Positions 33,701-45,700 of a stretch of DNA of 64,000 nucleotides are shown piece by piece. Under the pieces are notes generated by a model. It saw only the letters and a program-made list of their open reading frames with translations, had not been told where the DNA came from and searched no databases. Both the position numbers and the translations under genes were made by a program. Source of the DNA: Crocodylus rhombifer (lineage: Eukaryota; Chordata; Crocodylia; Crocodylidae); contig JAVSML010021692.1 in NCBI GenBank assembly GCA_038503035.1, positions 620,001 through 684,000 on the forward strand, in the 5' to 3' direction. The number at the start of each line of letters is the position of its first letter. Position 1 is the stretch's first letter.

Positions 33701-36700
33701 AGCTGCCCCAGGGCACCTCAGGCAAGATCTCGTGCTCGTGAGCAGATATCTGTGCTCATTGCATTAAGGGCTAATTATGTTGCCTCCTCATCTCCCCTTT
33801 TAGCCATGCCCAAGCCTCACAGATGTTATCAATCACTGGGCATTAAGCCCCATTGTCTAGTCCAGTGCAGTCCCTCTCATCTATGGGCCTTCAGCCCCAT
33901 TGTCAACTCTAGTCAACATGGGCCTCTAAACCTGGAACAGTCTCCACCGCTGTTGGGACTTCCACCCCCAGTGCCTTTAGCCATCCTGGCCCCTCTTGGG
34001 CTCAGGCCTCTACCTAGAACAATTTCTACCTCTCTAGGGCTTAGGCTCTCATTCCCTGCCCTTTGGGGGGCTCAGACCTTTGTCTCTTCCAACAGACTCC
34101 ACCCTTCACAGGCTACAGGCTCCCTGGCCCTGCTTGTTCTTGCCCCTTGTGGCTACAGGCTCCCTGGCCCTGGCCCCAGTTTGATTCTCTCCCTCATCAA
34201 GTCCAGTTCACTGCACCCCTTCTTGGGTGCAGGTCCTCTGGCTTTAACTGACTGTAGCACTACTCCTCTGCCTTAGCCCCTATTCCTCAGGCCCTAATCC
34301 CACTCCCAAGGCAGTTGAAACCTCCACCACCCCTACAATCTCAATCACTAAACCACTGGTCTTGCCTACCCCATTTCAGGTGTTAGTCAGGAGCTCTTCT
34401 CTTCATGGCTTTCAGATCAGACTGCCTGCCCAGCTCAGGCTCTGAGCTTATATCCTGCAAGCCCAGCCCCTTTTGGGTCACATGGCTCCCTTGATTGCCT
34501 CACAGCCTGTCTTCCCTTAAAATAGCATGAGCACCAAGCTCCCTGCTACAGGGATATTTGCCAGAGTTACTAAGTAGTTTTGGAGGAAAAAAAAACTTTT
34601 AAAAATAAGTTAATAAATGTCTGGAATCATGCTGTAGCTATGATGGTCCATAAATTGTGTGACAGACAAGGATTTCTTAGGGTGATATCTTTTATTGGAA
34701 CGACTGTGTAGTTGGTCAACTTTTTATAACTTGACATATTATTCTACAAGCTACTATACTTCTGGTCAAGCTCTTTGGTTATGCAATGCTTAAAATGAGG
34801 CAGTGAGACTTTGTTTTGCAGCCTCTGATGTGACACAAAAACTATTACTTCAAATGGACAACTTAACAACCAACCAGTATTAGCCACTGGGGGCTTCTAT
34901 ACTCTTACAGTGAGGCTGCTCCAAAGTGCTGTAATTCCAGCAAGTTGGAGCAGATTTGGTTAACTGAGACTGCTGGAACGTGGAAATTACCATGCTTCAG
35001 CAGACTCCAGCGTCATGTGTATCTGTGTCCCCATGTTGAAAAATGACAGTGGGACACTTTGAACTAAAGCTTGTCAAACAAGCTTTAGTTAAAAGTGCTT
35101 CACTACCATTTTTCAGTGCAGGGATGCTGATACATGTGACATACTGGGCACTTTTAATTAGCATGGCTCTTGGGGATGCACTAATTAAAGTGTTGTTCCC
35201 CCTTACCTCTCAGAGCACATCTATAAATGCCCTGGTTGCCACTGTTAGCCAATCCTAAACTGAGTCAGACTCAAGCTGTGGTCCTAGAGTTCTGCAAGGA
35301 GTTCCTTGTCTGGCTACTTGCAGTCCTATGAGCCATCAATGACACAGCTCAAGATGCACATTCAAATCCCAGTTCTAAACAGTCCCAAATTTTAGGGGTA
35401 TTTAGATCCAGATCAAAGCCTTGTCACGTGGACCTGCCTCTAGCCCATACCATTATTTCTAAATAGACCATAGATTTTTCCATCAAATAAATAAGCAGCT
35501 TCAGTTTAATTTCTAAGCCCAATTTATCACTGTGCTAGTCCATCCATATGCTGGCATAATAACCACATTTATCTCAATGGAGTTACTGTGATGTAAAAGT
35601 AAAGCAGTGATGTGAAACAGGGTGAATTAGGCCTTCCATATTTACAAACAAAATCAGCTAGAAGTGTCTTAGAGAAGACTTTTTGTTGCATCCTGTCTGA
35701 GGCTCTGAAATCAGATGTTGCATCCTCTTTAGGGCAGAGACCACATCCACTTATCATAAGACACCTGGAACACTCTTGGATACAGCGAAATAATAGTGAC
35801 AAAACTTCGCTCCCATATTTTTCACCTGTAAGTCAGCCATTAAAAAGAATGGCATATGCATAAGCACAGTCTGATATTCTTAAACATGATGTCCCTCAGG
35901 GCTGAAAGTAAATGGCCCAGTTGTTTTTTGCATTAAAGCAATAAAGAGTTTAACAGTTCATTTTTAAAGACTTCAAAACTTGAACACAATATAAACAAGA
36001 GCCTAAAAATTCAGCTATAGCCTGTCCCTCACTTCCTGTTCTGTGGTCCAGGATCAGTCCTACTTTCCAACCTGGAGTATGACTCCTTCAATCTCTCCAA
36101 AGCCCACATCTTTATACAGAAAGAGCTGTTCCACACAACAATTGTGATGGAAAAAGACAGACTCTAACATCATTACTAGCAATAGAGGCAAGAGATGATG
36201 AAAATGACCTGCTCCATCAGTTGTTAACTGAAGACCCAAATCGATGGAGGCTGAAGAGGTTTAGAAGTTGTAAACCATTTACATGAAGCCCATAAGCTCC
36301 TGGAAGAGATCTGGGATGCTGAACCAAACCTATGGGCAGCAGCAAAGTGGGCCAACCATTGAGAAAAATCAGACCTTTTCCTACAGCATTTTATACCAAT
36401 GCCAAACATGTCCCTCATTGGGCATGATCTTGACAGAGAAGTATGGGTCAAGATGAACAGACAGAGATCTGGATACAGATACTTCAAATCAACACTGTAC
36501 AAGATAAGCATCTTGGACAGCCCCCTGCATGAATGTGGAGTCCTATAAACCAGCATTTCTCAACCAGTGGGTTGTGACCCAAAAGTAAGTCACAAGAACA
36601 TTTGAAAGGGTTGCGAAGAAGTCCCCAAAACCCCCATGAAAGTACAGGTTTCCGGTTGCAGACTGGCAGCATTCCAGCCTGCGAGAGCTGCTTGAGATGA

Positions 36701-39700
36701 TTGGAAGTAGCAGGCGCATGTGCATCTGCATGCACAGATGCACGTGGCCAGCATACAGTGGGGCTGAGTTGTGAGACCAACCCCTGCCATTGTACAAAGG
36801 TAAATGTATGGGGAGCAGGAGATGGAAGTCCAGGGGCTGTCTAGAGGGCTGGGGTGTGTGTATTTGGGTGTGGGTGTGTGCATGTATGCACACGTGTGTG
36901 CGTGTACGTGCATGTGTGCTGAGGATGGTGGCCAGATGTGGGGCTGTGGCAGTGCAGGGGAGCAGCAAGGAGAAGGTGCCTGCCTGGCCCTTCAGCACAG
37001 GAAGGAGGTGGGAGAACTTCTTTGCAGTGGGGAGCTACATGCCTGTGTGGGCAGCATGGGGCTCATATCCATACACACAGGGGCCTGCACTCACTGCTCA
37101 CACTCTGGGCCAAGTGGGATGGGGCAGCTGCGGTGGAGGGGGAGCAAGGGACTGTGGATTTGGAGTGAGGGGCACCAGCATAGCCTGGGGGGCAGGGAGC
37201 TGTGGCTTGGGGGTGAGTCATGCTGGCAAGGAACTTAGGGTTAGGCCCCAGCAGGACCAAATGGGTCCTGGAACAAAAAAGATTGAGACCCACTGCTGTA
37301 AATAACACAGTGTTTAATTGTAAGCTGCAATCTTCACAAATGCCCAGACGGGGCAGATGAAATCTGCATATGGAGTGAAAATACCAGACAGTGGATCATA
37401 GATTTGGGAGTTGATATCTGATGTCATATGAAAGAAGAAATAAAAAGGATTGTTCAGGTACACTACGAACCCTTCCAGGAGTCAATGGGCTTGAATCAAG
37501 CCTGACACTTTGACTTTCAGTCATGGGTCTGTCCAGAAATCACTGTTGGGCTTAAGCGTTTAACAGTGTATGCATTTAGACAAATGCAAATGTATACAAT
37601 CTCTAAAAGGTTTTCATTTACATGACAAAACTACAACACTCCCAACACATAAGTACTGCTGGGAACTGAATCTCAATGAGGGAGTTTTCTTAAGATGAAT
37701 GGGAGTCCCCTTTGGCCGTTGCTTTTGCCTTCTTGGAATATATGTGTAGCACTTCCCACTATTTATATCAGTTCATCCTTCTTCATATCCCACAGTGATG
37801 ACCTCTACTTGTTCAAAAAGTTCAGCCTGTTTTGGGCCCCTTCTGCCCCAAACTATGTAGAACAAGTTTTTTTGGTCAAAGAGCCCTTCTCATTTAACTG
37901 AAAACTGTTTATGATTTTCTTCTTTTCCAATCTCCATGGCAACAGAGTGCCTACCATCTGGTTTATGTATTTTACCACAGTCTTTTTTCAGTCCTTTTCC
38001 ATTCAGGACCCCAACCCCCCTCAAAAAAATCCCCAGCATCAGTTTCTTACCCTGACCATAGCTCTAGCAGCAAAGCATTACGGGACTGTGATAAGAAACC
38101 AACTGGCTATAGCAGTACTGGTTGCTCCTGGTTGGAGGCTGCATCGGTTCTTCGGTTTTCCTACGCTACTTCTGGGTACAGTTGTTAAACCTAATTTTTC
38201 TGCTTGGAAACAGAAGTTCCTGTTGTCAAGACACGAAGCTTACCTTTATCTCCACTTTTCTGGAAAGACAGGAGAACTCTCCCGCCACTATTATTGCTTA
38301 TCATAACAACTCATGATAGAGGATTGCCAAACAAGGAAAATGCATAGTATTCAATGGATTAAAATAATATAAAAACTGACTATGCCAAGGGAAATGTATT
38401 TAAAATGTACCTTTTTATCAAGATATTTTTCCATGCCAAGTTATGTGTACCCAGAAACGAGACTAGAGCCTGGAGTACCTAGAAACTTCTGTGTTTGCAC
38501 ATCGCTAAGCGTGACAGAGTGCCAGTCCATGACCGGCTCCTCTATGTACCATGATAATAACATGGCATTTTTTCATCCATTCCTGTTCCAGCTGAAGCAG
38601 ATTAGTGTCTAAATGGCTTTATTACTGTTGCAAGCTTTCAAGTCTTAATATATGCTAATTTGGGATAAGGATAAATGCACAAATTATAGAGTTAAAAGCA
38701 GGCAGGGACGTACTGCACATCAGCAGTTCCAACGTAACTGTGAGAGCTAAACTTCAGCAACTTGGCCCTCAGTGAAAGACGTTTAGTTTTCGTAAACTGC
38801 AGGTTAAAAGCAGGCACATGTACAGTTACTCCAGAACAGCTGACATCCAGTAAGTCCATGCAGCCTTTCAACTCACTGCAATTTGTTCGTCTATACCCTT
38901 ACATGACAGCACAAAGATAATTAAACAAAGCTGAGGCAAATTCATTCCACTGCCTTTAATGAAATCACTCCCCAGATGCATTTGGCCCAATGACTAGCCT
39001 TGTTACTAAAGCAGCACATAAGGTGCTAGAACTACATAATTTCCACAGGATCATTATTTAAAGCTGTAGCATATCCATCGAGAATTTTTTCCTATTACAA
39101 ATTAAATTATCAGGGCAAAATAAATGAAGTCTACCTGGAAAATTGAACACAGGACAATTTTTTATACTCGTGAGAGACAGATGCATAAGTGAATTTCATG
39201 CCTGTAAAAAGTGTTTGTAAAACCTGCATTCATGTTGGACAACTGTGCTTCCAGACTGTGTGTGAAATCATCTGCTTACTAACCAAAGCCAGCTTGTGTG
39301 CAAAGAACACTATTGTCTGTGCATCCATTGAACTCATTGGAAATGTGGACTGCTAGTTATATCTCTCAAACCAAAGTCTCACAAGAGCTCCTAAAATCAT
39401 TTGTGATCCCAGCATATCCTGAGTTGCATGAAGACATAACCCCTTTATTTCCATTACATTTAATAGCTGTTGTGTGGCTAAATTCCATGAATGAAGTCCT
39501 AGTCTAATTGCTATCAATGGCAAGACTCTCACTGCTGTCAAAAGAATAAGGGCTGCTGTCTGTGACAATTATAAGCATTACAATATCCAATCAAAACAGT
39601 GATGCATCTACTTAGATGCCCTGTTCCTAATGGTAACCAGTGCCAGTAAAGGAAAGAACAAGAAATCCTATACCGAGTAGTTAAGAACTAACCTGCCCAT

Positions 39701-42700
39701 TAAGGATGTCCCATCCATCAGTGATTAGCTCAGGCCTGAAGCATGAGAGCATACATCCTTTTCAGGAAAATATATGCTGCTTCATGCAACTATATTTGTT
39801 TTCATTATTTATAAAAACATTAATCTCTTTTGAATCCTAATAAGCTCTTGTTTTCAATAATATCCAATGAAATTTGTTCCACAGGCCTATTATATGCATA
39901 CGTATAAGTAATTCATGAATAAGTTTAATAAGTTCTTGTTTTCCAGTTCCTTCAGTGTTTGTTCCCTTGTTTTTGTCTGTGAAAAATAGGAGCACCTGAC
40001 TGGTCTGCTGTGTCCTATTCATTAACTTGCTCTGTATCATTCATTCATTAATTTGCATGGCTCTTCCATGTCCTCCCTTATTTGCCTAATCCCTCAGCGA
40101 GACACTCCAATCCCTTTAGCATTGCTTTACATGCTCCCAATCCTTTATGTTACTTATCTCACCCAATCCTTTATGTTACTTATCTCAGCTCCTTTCAGGT
40201 CTGCCTTTCTGAGGCAGGGTGGCCAGAACCAGACAGTATTCAAGATGAGGGTAAAGCATTGGCATATATATAATGGCTTCATAATATTTTCACTTTGTTT
40301 TTTACTCCAGGCCTGTCCAACTAAAGGTCCATGAACTACACGAGCCCACAAGGGGTTAATTTGCAGGCCCTGAGCTCCAACACCCTCCCTCCTTCACTTC
40401 AGCTGAAAAACAGCTGAGATTTCCAGATTCCCCCACCCTCCTCTGGCTTCCACTTCCAGGCTGGAGCCTGCAGCCCTGATCACCTGCACCACCTGATGCA
40501 GCAAGGAAATTTGTAGCTGGGGACATGAGGGTGAGGCCAGGACATCTGCAGGTGCAGTGCAGCACCAAGAGGTCATCTGCCTCTGTGCAGTGTAATGGGA
40601 GGATGTGCTGGCAGCAGGAGGACAAACCATACAGTATGCAGCCTGGAGGGCCTGAGGCTCACTAGTGCTGCCTGCATGGTATGCTACCCCTACGGATGTA
40701 GCCTGCATTGCGTGGCCCCTGGGTGCTTAGAAGTTGGAGAACCCTGCTCTACTCCATTCATTAGATATCTTAAATGCTATTTGTATCACTGCATATTGAG
40801 CAACAATCACGAGTGACATCAGTGACCATCAATTTAAGAGTAAATTCTGACTTTTATTCTCAGAGAAATGCTAAGAAGAAGCCACTGTGGAACCTACACA
40901 GTGTGCCTCTTCCATTCTGTCTAACCCAGGTGTCTGCAGCAGGAGCATGGTCCCAATCTTCCTACAGCTAGTGTTATCATCTGCTTCCATGATGAAGCGT
41001 GGTCTACCCTCCTGAGAACTGTGCACAGTGTTAAAGACACAGCCCCACAGGCCTCTCTCAAGGAGATCATCCTTGTCGATGACCTCAGCCAACGAGGTAA
41101 CTTCTTATTTTTTTTCTCCCTCTAAGCTCTGTATTTAAAGCTGTTTGAAGGAACCTGTATTCCTGCATGAACTGAGGGCGGGAGATTAGAACTTGAAACA
41201 CTCTACTAGAGCAAGCAACATACAGAGCTGAACTTGACAAATTTTACTTTTCCTGCCCTAAAATTCACCTGCTAAATCTGAACTATCTATTTTTTCCTTG
41301 TCATTTCCAAAAATTCTAGAGCTTTTCATTTAAAATGAGGTCACGGTACACAAATCTTAAGCATTTCACTGGATCAGACTCATTATGATGATTTGCAGAC
41401 TTGGACCTTGGCTGTAACGTTGAGAGGAAAGCTCTACATTGCTGAAGCAATCACAGGCTCTTGGACCAGTTGTCTTCTGTGAACACCTGTAGGGAGGGAT
41501 TCCCTCTGAACCTGACCCTGTGTGTTGCTGAATATCCCGCAAGGTGTTCAGTGCTTTCAGTTGTCACGAGGAACAGTGGGAGATGAGGTGATTCAGCTTC
41601 TCATAGAAATTGCTCAGCATCTTACAAAAGTGGTCCTTATGACATCAGCTCTGTTGTGGGTATTGTGGAGACATTTCCCTTTAACTTTGAGATTTCCAGA
41701 TAGCTTTGTCAGTAGAAACTGCAACTCTGTTCTACTTCTAGATATGAAACATTTCCAAGTGTTTCTTTTGCCTCAAAAATATTTCAGGCATTACCCTATA
41801 GGAATTGAGGTGAGAGAAGTTCTTCACAAGCTACTAGCAATCTCTCTTGCTCTCTTTCTTGCTTTGTAAAGTTTCTTTTACCTCATATTCTGGGCATTTG
41901 TAGAGGAGGCTTCCAGAACTGAACCAAAGAAATCTCCTGCTGTCTGATTTATCTATATATGTTTCTTTCCTTTGCATTTGAAAGGTCATCATTTCTGCCC
42001 TGTTATTCCTTTCAGATCATAGCTATGACAGCTGAATCTGCTGATGTTTGGTTTTCTTTAGCATTTGATGACTGCCTCTGAACACTGGCAGTGTTTGTTT
42101 TTAAAGGTGATAAGCTTATCTGGGGGCCGGAGGGAGAGTCAGGTCAGAAATGAAGAGCTCCTTTGGGGGTCCTCATACCCAAAATTTTTGGGTATGGTGC
42201 CAAGCTGTAAGAAGTCCCTGTGATCTGTGGTTTAAGAAATATATAGTCAAAATCAGGGGACAAACCAGACACTTAGTGGAGTTGATTTTAGTAGAAGTTG
42301 GGCTTTTCTATTTTCCACCAAATCAGTAAAATACGTGGAAATATTCTCTTTTTGGATTTGAGCAGATGCGGGTACATCTAGTCAATCAAATTACAGTACA
42401 CAGACACACAGAAAAAAAGACCTTGAGTTGAACATTTATTTTAACCCAGGCAACACACCAGATGCAACCAGTGCTAGCTATAGAAAGACTAGCTGAATAT
42501 AGTCTTTCTATATTCAGGTTAACTGGCACATCCCAGTGAAAATCCCCAACCTTGGCTACAGCCAACACCCAATGCTTCTGAAGAAAGGGGGTGGGAATGG
42601 GGAGGGGGTATAGCAGCAGGAAGCATTGGAGACATGTAGGGGGTGCATGTGCACCCCCTGACATTGGCCGTGCACCCCCTGGAAAAGCCAGCTGCAAAAC

Positions 42701-45700
42701 CAGAAGCGCTGGTGGAAATGCACCTCCAGTTTTGCTGCTGGTGATTTTGGGTTCAGCGATTGGCCACTAGGGGACCACCTCCCCTCCACAGTTGGTGATC
42801 TAGTCCTCACCAGCTTGGGAAGTACCAGTCGCCCATGGCAGGAAGGGAAAAAAATCTGTGTAACAACCAGCAGAGCCCAAAAGATAAAAACATGGCTACA
42901 AGTTTAGTTTTCATACAATAAGAATGCAGGCATGTGTCTTGAATGCAATCTCTGTTCCCCCCTCCTCCATACCCAGAATTGCAATCCAGAAATGTTTGAT
43001 TGACTGTAGATGAATGGAGAATGATGTTCTGCTCCCTTCCCTCTGTTGCACTGCTGGGTAAGATAAATGCAAGGTTTGTCCCAAACCATCTTACCAACAA
43101 GCTGATGATGTGATCTACCACAAACTGATTGAGTAGGGCTTTTAGGGGAGGACAGTAACAGCCTGACTGTTCCAAACAGAGCTAAAATCTATGTGACCAT
43201 TACATTTTTTGCAGGACACCTGAAGTCAGCCCTGAGTGAATACATCTCTAAACTGGATGGCGTAAAATTGATCAGGAGCAACAAGAGGCTAGGAGTCATC
43301 CAGGGTCGTATGTTGGGAGCTGCCCGGGCCACAGGGGATGTGCTGATCTTCATGGACTCCCACTGTGAGTGTCACAAAGGCTGGTTAGAACCCCTGTTGG
43401 CCAGACTGGCCAGTGACAGGTAAATACCCCTTTGGATATTATACAAGGAGTTTATATTCCTATTAGAAGGGGATGCATCACCAAGAAGAACTGGGATCTT
43501 TGAGCTAACTATACGGTTTGCAATGCTCAGATATACATTAATTCTTCATACAAAGACAGTAAACATTCTGCCTTTGGTCTTCTATGGGTTTTGTTCTTAT
43601 TTTTAGCCATGCTGATTTGTTTGTATTCTGTGCACCTTAATCTGAAATCAGAGAACTAACTAGATTATGCTATTGATAACATTCACTATACCCTCTTTGC
43701 TTCTAAGATTATTAGTCTGAATCCAGCCTGTGTTGATAATCTTTAAAATGTGTTGACATAAGACTGCTGCTCAGTGCTGATGTTATATGAACAGATACAC
43801 TTGGAGAAGTCACTTATTGACAAAACATCCATCAGAGAAACCAGTGTAAGTAGCCTCAGGTGCAGATGGCTGACTGAGACCACAGAGGTATTCTAGCTGT
43901 CTGATGTGCCTTTCATTTGAAACAGCACTGTTTTTCCAATCAGCTATGGAGACTGTGGCTATGCTCCAGGTGAGTGGAGACACAGCATCTTTTAAAGTAA
44001 AAGCCATAGCAATTAACTGGGAGGCTTGTCCTTAATTTAGTAACCTCCTGCAAATTAAGTGGGTTGCAACCATCCCAATAAAAAAAAACATTTGGGTTCA
44101 GCTGTCTTCATTTAGGACACTATCTAGCAAAGAGCTTACGTTTATGTTTAACTTCAAGCTCCTGAATGTTACCTCCACTTAAAGGAACTAGTCACATGTT
44201 TGAAATTAAGCCCATGCTTAAGTGCTTCATTACACCATGGCTTTGACATTTTTTGATTAGTGCATTTTCCTTCTAATCCTACCAACCCTGTCTAATGTAA
44301 AGCTTTTGGTAGGAATATTTTATTTAGGACTTCAAGCCTGCAAGACAATTTCACTTGAAATGCAATATGCTCAGGAGAAGCCCAGAAGCAGGCTTGAGCC
44401 CTCAGTACTTGCCCAAACTTTGGGCCTAGGCTCAAATATTGTCTGAATTCCTGACTCATCCCACTATTGCAGGATAGAACCTACCATGAAAGGGTACAAA
44501 GGAAAACAGTAACATTTTAATGTTTGTTTTCATTACTCTTTCTTATTCAAACAATCTGTTCCCTTCCCAGCAATGTACAATATAAATCAATTCAAGGCTC
44601 TTTTGAAAGTAGTCTATATAACACTTAAAAGCAGATGAGTCAATTAACTCTTCCTTTTTGTCCTATTACTCATTTTGTTAAAAGAAAAGAACACAATGTT
44701 CAGAACTCCTGTAAAGGGTCATGGGAAGATATTTAATTTGCAACTGTATTTGGTTCAGAAATCCCCAAACAGGAAATTATGTGCATTTGGGTTTGTTTTT
44801 TTTCACGGAATTGTAACCTTCTGCAGATCTTGTGCTCTCCAAGTATTTGAAATATTCACAAATTAATAATACTGAAGTCAGATGGTTCAAAAAGCATTGC
44901 TGCCAGTTGTATTTGAGTTTCCTGTTTTTTTCTTTCTTTGGATTCCGCAGAGTAAAATTAGCAGTTGTTTGCCAGTGTGAGTGTTTCATTTCAAAGTGCC
45001 GAGAGGTTACTGACTTTCTGCCAGTTACCAAGTTAAGGACAAAAGGAATTACAAGTAACCTCTTCCAACTTTCAATTACCTTCTGCTGAAAATTTGCATT
45101 TATAACCACACAAGTATTAAATCCATCATGAACATGTAGAAAACAGATGTTTTAGAAAGGACACCTTTATGCCCCCAAAAAGATAAGGCAACATTTGATT
45201 AAAAGAAAAATAGGCTATCAAGTACTGAATGTACGCTGCTAGAATTCCTTTACATGTGATCAGAAGGACTCTCTAACAACCTGAAGTTCTATCATACAAA
45301 TCCTCACTTCCACATTAGCTTAGCTCCATTGGTTTCACCAGAGCAATGCAAAGTTACACCAGCTGGGAACTAGCTTCTGTGATCCTAAAAGACATGTAAG
45401 ATGTGGGGAATTTTTTTTAATATAATTCATTTGTAAAAACAGATTCCATTTGCCTTTTTTTTCACTAGAAGATAAGGCAAAGAAGAATATGGCATAAGCA
45501 ACTATTTTCCTTGTTAAACTTTGTATGCATTGCTTAAGCAAAAAATACTTTATTTAAACTTTCTTGGGTTACTTTTATATCAGTCCTTCCAGTGTTTAAA
45601 ATGTATGCTAAGAGAAAGTGGCCACAGAACTCTGAAAGTGAAAAACGTTCAGGACCCGGGGAGGGGATACGGGGCATATATGTTTAGACTGGCTACCTGG

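Noticed and set aside
36790..37305. Frames of up to 171 codons on +
   Set aside because: They sit inside the hAT-like element and its GT-rich microsatellite.
44777..45109. 110-codon minus-strand frame in intron 3
   Set aside because: No splice signals that fit and no recognisable family. Length is within chance for AT-moderate sequence.
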